Source: an uncultured Pirellula sp. | GTDB lineage: Bacteria; Planctomycetota; Planctomycetia; Pirellulales; Pirellulaceae | NCBI GenBank assembly: GCA_903892365.1 | Contig: CAITIF010000406.1 | Span: 1-5,163 of the forward strand | Direction of reading: 5' to 3' | Length of the DNA stretch: 5,163 nt | Shown: one piece after another, positions 1 through 5,163 of the stretch | Position numbering within the stretch: position 1 is the first letter of the stretch | Layout of the letters: each line of letters begins with the position of its first letter | The notes under the pieces: generated by a model | The model's database searches: none | Told to the model about the DNA's origin: nothing | Seen by the model: only the letters and a program-made list of their open reading frames with translations | Program-made: the position numbers and the translations under genes

Positions 1-1754
1 ATTATCTTGCGACGGGTTGGCGGGAAGGACTCGATCCGCATCCAACGTTTTCCACGCGTGGTTACCTGCACGACAATTGGGATGTTGCCGCGGATGGTAT
101 TGATCCGCTCACTCACTTTGTGCATCACGGGCTGAGTGAGGGGCGCGCCCTTGTAGATCCGGTGGCGTTCGCAAAGCCTGGGTATCGGACTCCCGATTCG
201 CCGTGGGCTGCTGACATCCGTGAATCTCTCACGTTGTATCTCCGGCATTTGGGGATTGAGTTCGACAGCAGCAAACTCAGCGTTCAGGGCGAGACGTTCG
301 TTCTCGATGCGGACTTCGAGTGGTTCGACGCAGACTTTTATCTCGGTCTTTACGACGATGTGGCCGAAGCATCGGTGCCCGCATTTGCGCATTTCGTCTT
401 CGCAGGGCACCGGGAGGGCCGCTTTCCAAACGCATCAATCGGGGCGGAACTCGCTCTTCGAACCGACACTGAGCGTGTCTTACTTGCTCGGTCATGGTCG
501 GAGCACTCGTACGACGAGGTGCCCGATAGTGGCGAAGATGTGCGGACAGGCGCTTCAATCGTCTCGGAACTCATTGATCGCCAACTTGTCAATGGCTCAA
601 AAGTCATCGTCGCCTTCGCCCATGATGACTATGTCGAACACGTCGGCGGCATCCAGATCGTTAGTGCCCAAGAAGAAGTGATGTTCCGAGATCTGGGCGA
701 CTCCTACATCTCAATCTTTCCGAATCGACCATTACTCGCGTTGAGTTCGACGCCTGTGGACGATTTTCTCGTTCGGTGTCGAGTGGATGGAGCCCTGATC
801 GATGGAACGTTTCCATTGGTTGGTTTTACTCAAGCACTTTCGGGGCATTTCTCCGGACGAGATGTCGTGGTTGTACTGCATTCGATGTTTGGCCATTCAC
901 CGGAAGCGATTCAGTCGGCGATGCGAGACCTTCAACCATCAACTGCGTGTTGGTGGGTCCACGACTATTCGGCGCATTGTCAGAACTATCGACTCACTCG
1001 AAACGGCGTGAATTGGTGCGGTGATCCGGCACCTGGAAGTCAGTCATGTCAGCTCTGCACCTTCGGTCCCGTCCGCGGTCAGCACCTTGCACGCGTTCAG
1101 GCGCTCATCGACAGTCACGACTGGATTTTTGCGGCGCCTTCGGAGGTGGCAGCCGACCAATCGGTGGCAGGTAACACGCCGCTTCCTCGACGTCCGATAG
1201 TCGTTCCTCATGGACTCATTCGGCGAGATGGTTCGACCCGAGAGCCCTGTAGCGAGAGCAACAAGGTTCGCATCGCATTTGTTGGACACCCGGCAACGAT
1301 TAAGGGCTGGAACCGATTTATCGCCCTTGTTTCCGATGTGGGCGTTCATGCCGAACTTTTTGAATTCTTTCACTTTGGTGTGGAAGATCGATCGGTTCCC
1401 GAGGTGACGTTTGTCGAGGTTCGACCACTCCCTGGTGGTCGATCTGTTGCCACTCAGTCACTGGTGGAGCATCGGATCGATGCAGTGATGAACTTCGTTG
1501 ACGGGAAAGAAACCTTCAACTTCGTATCCTTCGAAGCAATGGCTGCTGGTTGCTGCATCGTCACATCGCCTCGATCAGGGAATGTGCTTGTAGCTGCCGA
1601 GAACGAAGGTTTGCTCATCGAACTTGAAGATGACCCAGTCGCTTTCGATTACATAGCTTTGGGTGATGAGATCAGAGCAAAGCGCAGAAGCGATCTTGGT
1701 GAATTTCACATCAGCGGTTTAACTCCCGCGTTGTTACTGAGGGTGATCCAATGA
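1..1754 (+). CDS. EGR-repeat glycosyltransferase, GT4-like (5' end outside window)
   Basis: Probably transfers a sugar from a nucleotide-sugar donor to a growing surface glycan in the cytosol. The frame is open from nt 3 with no stop, giving 583 visible residues, so the GTG at 120 is internal and the true start lies upstream. Residues 1-143 hold repeat units of the form 'YL..N.DVA..GI.PL.HF..HG..EGR': a tail at 1-15, a full unit at 16-53 and a diverged unit at 108-143. The catalytic part begins near residue 205 with a GGIQ loop (215-218), typical of GT4 N-terminal domains. A segment starting WWVHDY (318-323) carries four cysteines (326, 339, 349, 352). The C-terminal Rossmann domain has KGW (from 434) and the GT4 EX7E motif (E503, E511) followed by AMAAG. 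It overlaps the next gene by ATGA. Donor and acceptor are unknown. GT4-like assignment is strong; specificity cannot be read. Confidence 0.9.
   Translation, partial: YLATGWREGLDPHPTFSTRGYLHDNWDVAADGIDPLTHFVHHGLSEGRALVDPVAFAKPGYRTPDSPWAADIRESLTLYLRHLGIEFDSSKLSVQGETFVLDADFEWFDADFYLGLYDDVAEASVPAFAHFVFAGHREGRFPNASIGAELALRTDTERVLLARSWSEHSYDEVPDSGEDVRTGASIVSELIDRQLVNGSKVIVAFAHDDYVEHVGGIQIVSAQEEVMFRDLGDSYISIFPNRPLLALSSTPVDDFLVRCRVDGALIDGTFPLVGFTQALSGHFSGRDVVVVLHSMFGHSPEAIQSAMRDLQPSTACWWVHDYSAHCQNYRLTRNGVNWCGDPAPGSQSCQLCTFGPVRGQHLARVQALIDSHDWIFAAPSEVAADQSVAGNTPLPRRPIVVPHGLIRRDGSTREPCSESNKVRIAFVGHPATIKGWNRFIALVSDVGVHAELFEFFHFGVEDRSVPEVTFVEVRPLPGGRSVATQSLVEHRIDAVMNFVDGKETFNFVSFEAMAAGCCIVTSPRSGNVLVAAENEGLLIELEDDPVAFDYIALGDEIRAKRRSDLGEFHISGLTPALLLRVIQ
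3..47 (+). repeat. C-terminal tail of an EGR-type protein repeat
   Basis: Encodes YLATGWREGLDPHPT. This matches the end of the repeat unit ('HYL..G..EGRDP'), with EGL in place of EGR. The rest of the unit lies before the window, so the array is at least three units long. Confidence 0.7.
48..161 (+). repeat. Complete EGR-type protein repeat (unit 1)
   Basis: Encodes 38 residues running from FSTRGYLHDNWDVA through GIDPLTHF to HHGLSEGRALVDP. It fits the recurrent unit seen in many polysaccharide-cluster glycosyltransferases and some secreted proteins: an aromatic 'YL..N.DVA' start, a 'GI.PL.HF/Y' middle and an 'HG..EGR' end. The function of the unit is not established to my knowledge. Confidence 0.8.
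324..431 (+). repeat. Diverged EGR-type protein repeat (unit 2)
   Basis: Encodes 36 residues from FDADFYLGLYDDVAEA through FAHFVFAGHREGRFPN. It keeps the 'FYL..YDDVA' start and 'HF...GHREGR' end but has lost the 'GI.PL' middle. About 54 residues of unrelated linker separate it from unit 1, so the array is interrupted and not strictly tandem. Confidence 0.75.
1739..1743 (+). promoter_or_regulatory. Ribosome binding site for the GT-A glycosyltransferase
   Basis: GAGGG, continuing as GAGGGTGAT, lies 7 nt before the ATG at 1751 and inside the end of the upstream gene. It supports that ATG as the start and fits translational coupling across the ATGA overlap. Confidence 0.75.
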
Positions 1755-2761
1755 CGCTCGAAATTTTCACGTCTGCAAATCTGGCATATATCCCACAAGC
1801 TTCAGTCCTAGCTGAATCGGTTAAACGTCATGCGCCCGATGCGCGGTTCACACTCATCCTCGTGGATGCACTCCCGGAACCGGATTCCTCGCACGGACTT
1901 CGCTTGAGCAGTGGTTTATTTGACGATGTCGTCACTGCAGAAGACCTACTGGGTAGCGACCATGAGTCGTGGATGTTCGGTTACGACGTGGTGGAAGCGT
2001 GTACAGCGGTAAAGGGCAGCGCTCTTGTTCGATTACTGGACCGTGGGAATCCTGTTCTGTACCTCGATCCCGATACGGCGCTGTTTGGTTCCTTGGCCGG
2101 AGTTCGAGAAGCGCTCGACGGTTGCTCAGTGCTACTGACACCGCACCAACTTGAACCAGTGACTCCTGATAGTCCTGCAGTAGAGGAAGAAATCTGCACA
2201 CTCGCGCATGGGATCTACAACTTCGGAATGTTTGGGGTGAATCCGAGCGAGGAAGGTCGCCAATTCGCCGAGTGGTGGTCGAGTCGGCTCGACGAACTTT
2301 GCGTCGACGACATTGGACGGGGTCTCTTCGTAGATCAACGCTGGGGAGACCTTGTTCCGTCGTTCTTCCCAAATTTTTCGATCCTCCGGCATGCAGGGGT
2401 CAACGTCGCGTCCTGGAATCTTCACCAGCGGCATCTTTCGGTCGACGACCGAGGTGACTACTGGGTGAATGGCGATCCACTTGTGATGTACCACTTCACC
2501 AAGGGGCTTGGAATCGGCTACGAAGTTTCGAAAATGAAGATGATGCAGAACCCGCTGGTGGCGGACCTCTGGCGCTGGTATCTCGAACGGCTTGAATTCG
2601 TTTCGTCAGAATTGGGTCCCACGAAGTGGTCATACGGTTTCTATCGGGACGGGACCCCGATCCCGAAGTCAGATCGCGAGCTCTATCGGGCGGATGTTCC
2701 GGGCGATCGGATACGTGATCCTTTCTCAGGAACACCGAGATTGCGTGGGAAGGTTTCCTGA
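1751..2761 (+). CDS. GT-A fold glycosyltransferase (DXD type, GT8-like)
   Basis: Predicted metal-dependent sugar transferase of 336 residues acting in the cytosol on a surface glycan. The N-terminus 'IFTSANLAYIPQASVLAESV' is a typical first strand and helix of GT-A proteins that handle nucleotide sugars. YLDPDT contains the metal-binding D106-P107-D108. Further family-like features follow: a 'GIYNFG' loop near 155, 'FVDQRW' with D195, 'WNLHQR' starting at W222 and 'YHF' with H248, a candidate C-terminal metal or phosphate ligand as in GT8-type enzymes. There is no signal peptide or membrane segment, and the length is ordinary. The ATG at 1751 is chosen for its ATGA overlap with the previous gene and its well-spaced Shine-Dalgarno sequence. 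The gene ends in a one-base overlap with the SGNH gene. The fold is well supported; the sugar, linkage and exact GT family number are not determined. Confidence 0.88.
   Translation: MTLEIFTSANLAYIPQASVLAESVKRHAPDARFTLILVDALPEPDSSHGLRLSSGLFDDVVTAEDLLGSDHESWMFGYDVVEACTAVKGSALVRLLDRGNPVLYLDPDTALFGSLAGVREALDGCSVLLTPHQLEPVTPDSPAVEEEICTLAHGIYNFGMFGVNPSEEGRQFAEWWSSRLDELCVDDIGRGLFVDQRWGDLVPSFFPNFSILRHAGVNVASWNLHQRHLSVDDRGDYWVNGDPLVMYHFTKGLGIGYEVSKMKMMQNPLVADLWRWYLERLEFVSSELGPTKWSYGFYRDGTPIPKSDRELYRADVPGDRIRDPFSGTPRLRGKVS
2747..2753 (+). promoter_or_regulatory. Ribosome binding site for the SGNH protein
   Basis: GGGAAGG lies 7 nt before the ATG at 2761, within the last codons of the upstream gene. 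It selects 2761 over the later in-frame ATG at 2827. Confidence 0.7.
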
Positions 2762-3726
2762 TGACGCACTTTCGTTCATTCCTTCCGAGTGAAGAGTTGC
2801 GCAATCTTCGAACTGGTGACATTTCGATGGATCGGACTGCGATAGTCGGAGCGGACCACATGTTGTTCCTCTACGGGGGCACGAATGATCACTTTCAGGC
2901 GTATTCAAGGATTAGTGAGCAGACCTCGATTGCGAATGGTCACGGATGGGCAAATCTGACAGCCCAGCGTCACGAGCGTCTTTCGGCCTCAACCCAAATG
3001 CTTTCGCTCTTCGTTCCCAACAAAGCGACATGCTTGCCCGATCTCTATCCGCTTCCACTTGACCACGTTCCAACTCCGGGCTTGGGCGAGATGCGTAGGC
3101 TCCTGAAAGAAGACACTGGAGTCATGTTCTGCGATGACCTGATTGAGGCTTCGCTTCCTGCGAACCGGTACGACAGCAGTCCATGGGAGCTCACAGATTC
3201 CCACTGGAGCGACTACGGGTCATTGCTGGTTGCAAACTCAATCCTTCAACGCCTTGCTGTTGCTCCGATCGAAAGTCATTGGGTCGAATGTGAGCCGCAA
3301 TTCAGTGCGGGGGATCTTGGATCTCGTTTCGGTGAAAAGGTCGGGGTCCAAGTTATTCGGGAGGTTGCCTGCGACCTCCCGACTCCACTGTGTGTTTTTG
3401 ATTCGGGCGGCGGTTCGCTTGATGGAGCATCGATGGGCCGAAGAGTTGAATGGGAGTGCGCGGATGCGCCAATCGGCGCCTCGATTCTTGTCGTCGGTAA
3501 TTCGTTCGCGGGATCGGGTCTCCTACGAAATCATCTGGTGCACTGGTTCTCTCGTGTGTTCCGAAGGACGGTCTTTTTGCACGCAGCTTCGGTGCCAACC
3601 GACGTACTGGAGGCCTATCGTCCCGACATCGTTCTGTTCCAGGGCCTCGAGCGATTTATGAGACTCGTGCCTGTCGACGAGTACACGGCGCGACAATGTG
3701 AAGCGGTCTACGAGGTTCGTGCATGA
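2761..3726 (+). CDS. AlgX/AlgJ-like SGNH protein, probable glycan O-acetyltransferase
   Basis: A 321-residue protein resembling the SGNH domain of the alginate O-acetylation proteins AlgX and AlgJ, which move acetyl groups onto polysaccharides. Family-like features in order: 'MLFLYGGTND' (about 34-43), matching the 'WLFL...N' opening; 'LFVPNKATCLPDLYP' (about 83-97), matching the 'vP.K..vYpe' strand; 'TDSHWSDYG' with the catalytic Asp-x-His pair D146 and H148; 'VVGNSFAGSG' with the putative nucleophile S248; and a late 'PDIVLFQGLERF' strand. The nucleophile motif reads GNS where GDS is usual for SGNH enzymes, though this position varies among AlgX relatives. Unlike AlgX and AlgJ it shows no signal peptide or membrane anchor, so a cytosolic site is inferred. 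TGATG joins it to the upstream gene and ATGA to the sulfotransferase gene. Esterase activity, or transfer of another acyl group, remains possible. Confidence 0.8.
   Translation: MTHFRSFLPSEELRNLRTGDISMDRTAIVGADHMLFLYGGTNDHFQAYSRISEQTSIANGHGWANLTAQRHERLSASTQMLSLFVPNKATCLPDLYPLPLDHVPTPGLGEMRRLLKEDTGVMFCDDLIEASLPANRYDSSPWELTDSHWSDYGSLLVANSILQRLAVAPIESHWVECEPQFSAGDLGSRFGEKVGVQVIREVACDLPTPLCVFDSGGGSLDGASMGRRVEWECADAPIGASILVVGNSFAGSGLLRNHLVHWFSRVFRRTVFLHAASVPTDVLEAYRPDIVLFQGLERFMRLVPVDEYTARQCEAVYEVRA
3712..3715 (+). promoter_or_regulatory. Ribosome binding site for the sulfotransferase
   Basis: GAGG lies 7 nt before the ATG at 3723, the same spacing as at the other two junctions. It is shorter and weaker than those two, so coupling through the ATGA overlap probably matters more here. 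Confidence 0.55.
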
Positions 3727-4895
3727 GCGAGACTCAAGAGCGGCGATTCTTTGTTCATATCGGCATGCCAAAGACCGGATCAACTTCGATCCAGATCTAT
3801 TTCGACCAACATCGAGATGAACTGACTCGTCGGGATATCGCGTCTGTTCCGCAAGGCATGCTACGGATGTCAGAAATTCTCGCCAACGAGTTGATGAGGC
3901 TTGATGGACGAGGCTTCGATCAATCGGTATTCCCTGAGGCATGGGCGCTGGAGGATTTGTTGCCGAAGTGGGCGGGGCACCGAGATTGCCTCCTTTCCTC
4001 TGAAATGCTTTGGTCAGCAGGACCAAAGGCGGTTGATGTTCTTGTGGATCTGGCCACTGAAAATGATTCGTCCGTTGAGTTGCTGGCGTTTTTTCGCAGT
4101 CTTGATTCGTGGATGTGGTCGTGGTGGGCGCAGGAGACCAAAGCAGGTTGGATCGACTGGTGTGACTTTCTGGAATTGGTTATCGGGGAACGGCGCGGCT
4201 ATCTCTCTGAGGTCTTCGGATCTTGGGTGCGAGCAGACGCCGAAGTTGCGATTCGCGTGCGCGCGTTTGAAGGCCCCGATCTGATTCAGCGATTTGCGAA
4301 AGAAGTTGGTATCGAGGACTTGGAGATCTCAACGAGTTTCCGGTCCTTGAATGTTTCGGAACCACGACTCGAGGTAGTTCGACGAGCAGCGCTCGTGAAA
4401 ATGATTTGGAACGAGGTTGTCAACCAAATGGCTTTCAAATCATTCCCGCTCGACTACGCGGCCGGCTCTCGTTTGGTTCTGGAAACTACAGAGAACCGTC
4501 AAGTTGGTTATGAGTCGGCGCAAGAGCATTTACGAGTCTTTCCGAATCCTGAGACTGATCCGACGTTCGGGAGAGATTCCCTCCCGTTGCTCGCTGACTT
4601 TGTCGAGGGTTGGTGTTCCGATGCCCGCGAGTTTCTCGGGCACCATCGGGCCTGGTTTGATGCAGAGTCGATCGACTACCTCGAAGGCATGATGGCGCAA
4701 AGCTTGACGCTCGGACAGAAGTTGCGATCGATGAGTGATCCTGAGCTTGTGAGCAGGTTCCCTCAACGTGGCTTTGCTGATCGACTTCCGACATCAGCGC
4801 ATGAAGTGGCGCTTGCCCGTGGAATCGCTACAGCAGTCGTTTCTGCTCTCGGATATGTCGACCAAATGCGATCGAGTTCTGCCCTCGAGTCATGA
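3723..4895 (+). CDS. PAPS-dependent sulfotransferase-like protein
   Basis: A 390-residue protein likely to transfer sulfate from PAPS to a hydroxyl group, most plausibly on the glycan made by this operon. The N-terminus 'FFVHIGMPKTGSTSIQ' carries the 5'-phosphosulfate loop PKTGSTS (residues 16-22, K17 the expected catalytic lysine). 'LLAFFRSLDSWMWSWW' supplies the 3'-phosphate-binding pair R125 and S133, with the R-x7-S spacing known from sulfotransferase structures. The C-terminal half (about 200-390) is helical-looking and I recognise no further domain in it; it probably sets acceptor specificity. There is no signal peptide or membrane segment. The start is fixed by the ATGA overlap with the SGNH gene, a GAGG 7 nt upstream, and the family habit of placing the P-loop within about 20 residues of the N-terminus. 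It is the last intact gene of the operon. A small-molecule or lipid acceptor cannot be excluded. Confidence 0.87.
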   Translation: MSETQERRFFVHIGMPKTGSTSIQIYFDQHRDELTRRDIASVPQGMLRMSEILANELMRLDGRGFDQSVFPEAWALEDLLPKWAGHRDCLLSSEMLWSAGPKAVDVLVDLATENDSSVELLAFFRSLDSWMWSWWAQETKAGWIDWCDFLELVIGERRGYLSEVFGSWVRADAEVAIRVRAFEGPDLIQRFAKEVGIEDLEISTSFRSLNVSEPRLEVVRRAALVKMIWNEVVNQMAFKSFPLDYAAGSRLVLETTENRQVGYESAQEHLRVFPNPETDPTFGRDSLPLLADFVEGWCSDAREFLGHHRAWFDAESIDYLEGMMAQSLTLGQKLRSMSDPELVSRFPQRGFADRLPTSAHEVALARGIATAVVSALGYVDQMRSSSALES

Positions 4896-4927
4896 CGTCT
4901 TTGGGCTAAGGCCGATACGATCACCAT

Positions 4928-5163
4928 GTGCTTGGTCAACGCATCGACAGAGTCCGATCAGCGATGGCTGATCAGGGAATCGACGTCTGCTTGCTTTCTG
5001 TCGGTCCCGACTTGCCGTGGCTTACGGGCTACGAAGCAATGCCGCTCGAACGGCTCACAATGCTTGTCGTTACAGCTTAGTCGGACGCGACTTTGGTGGT
5101 ACCGGCTCTGGAAGTCGCACGCGTGGTGCCCCGAGACGAACTCTTTTCGATTCGCCCATGGGC
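4928..5163 (+). pseudogene. Xaa-Pro peptidase (M24) N-terminal fragment, interrupted by TAG; 3' end outside window
   Basis: From a GTG at 4928 the frame reads through 'RIDRVRSAMADQGIDVCLLS', 'DLPWLTGYEAMPLERLTMLV' and 'VTA', then hits TAG at 5078-5080. It resumes in the same frame as 'SDATLVVPALEVARVV' and 'FSIRPW' to the window edge. Both halves look like the creatinase-type N-terminal domain of M24 aminopeptidases (Xaa-Pro peptidase or prolidase), which cleave peptides ending in proline. The metal-binding catalytic domain would lie beyond the window. One codon is replaced with no shift of frame, so this is a nonsense mutation or a base error. GTG 4928 is the only usable start between the TAA at 4907 and the conserved region. 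It has only a distant AAGG (4908-4911). An ATG at 4892 in the same frame is separated from it by that TAA. The gene seems unrelated to glycan synthesis. Confidence 0.75.
4956..4973 (+). repeat. Perfect 7-bp inverted repeat around an internal ATG
   Basis: GATCAGC and GCTGATC flank the four-base loop GATG, so the in-frame ATG at 4964 sits in the loop. There is no following T-run, so it is not an intrinsic terminator. It lies inside the peptidase reading frame and is short enough to be chance. Confidence 0.35.

Noticed and set aside
277..558. A minus-strand open frame of 93 codons opposite the repeat region
   Set aside because: Arg-rich translation typical of antisense frames. The plus strand there encodes clear repeat units.
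1421..1442. Perfect 8-bp inverted repeat TCGACCAC / GTGGTCGA with a 6-nt loop
   Set aside because: It is inside the glycosyltransferase coding region with no T-run. About half of one such repeat is expected by chance in 5 kb if loops of several sizes are allowed.
1469..1483. 6-bp inverted repeat GCATCG / CGATGC with loop GAT
   Set aside because: Too short to be meaningful and lies within coding sequence.
3143..3661. A 172-codon plus-strand open frame in a second phase
   Set aside because: It is nested in the SGNH gene, whose frame carries the D-x-H and serine motifs. The nested translation has no family features.
3523..4026. A 167-codon open frame on the minus strand
   Set aside because: It lies across the junction of two well-supported plus-strand genes, and its translation is rich in Arg and Ser with no recognisable motif. 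It is a shadow of the high-GC coding strand.
4896..4927. Possible intrinsic terminator after the sulfotransferase gene
   Set aside because: The gap holds no stable GC-rich hairpin followed by a T-run. Transcription may continue into the peptidase frame, or end by a mechanism not visible here.
5078..5080. TAG as a recoded sense codon (for example pyrrolysine or suppressor code)
   Set aside because: The roughly 1,600 codons of the four upstream frames contain no in-frame TAG or TAA and all end in TGA, so nothing in the window supports reassignment. A mutation or base error is simpler.
4926..5163. ATG at 4926 as the start of a small gene
   Set aside because: Its frame gives a Cys- and Ser-rich translation with no motif. 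The peptidase-like sequence is in a different phase starting at 4928.
1..5163. tRNA, rRNA, CRISPR array, insertion sequence or attachment site
   Set aside because: No tRNA-like cloverleaf, spaced direct repeats, transposase motif or terminal inverted repeats were seen by reading. Nearly all of the window is explained by coding sequence.

Overview
The window (about 55% GC by eye) looks like the downstream end of a bacterial surface-polysaccharide gene cluster, followed by the start of an unrelated, apparently broken peptidase gene. All genes are on the + strand. The organism cannot be fixed from this sequence. The Xaa-Pro peptidase fragment has an N-terminal sequence of a kind I associate with Actinobacteria (possibly Acidimicrobiia-like, at moderate GC). 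This is a weak inference.

Layout: (1) nt 1-1754, the 3' part of a large glycosyltransferase gene whose start lies upstream of the window. It has 'EGR'-type repeats of unknown function followed by a GT4-type GT-B catalytic region. (2) nt 1751-2761, a GT-A-fold glycosyltransferase with a DPD metal-binding motif. (3) nt 2761-3726, an AlgX/AlgJ-like SGNH protein, probably a glycan O-acetyltransferase, with no signal peptide. (4) nt 3723-4895, a PAPS-dependent sulfotransferase-like protein. Neighbouring genes overlap by 4, 1 and 4 bases. Each downstream start has a Shine-Dalgarno-like sequence exactly 7 nt away, so the four are almost certainly one translationally coupled operon. (5) nt 4928-5163, the N-terminal part of an M24 (Xaa-Pro) peptidase, interrupted by an in-frame TAG at 5078-5080 with family-like sequence on both sides. 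The gene continues past the window.

How the genes could work together (inference): the two glycosyltransferases build or extend an oligosaccharide. The SGNH protein and the sulfotransferase would then add acetyl and sulfate groups, giving a sulfated, acylated surface glycan. None of the four proteins shows a signal peptide or membrane segment in the part visible here, so the chemistry would be cytosolic and come before export. Export and polymerisation genes and the operon promoter are not in the window. I see no RNA genes, mobile elements, CRISPR arrays or convincing terminators. No gene-free stretch exceeds about 35 bases if the peptidase remnant is counted.
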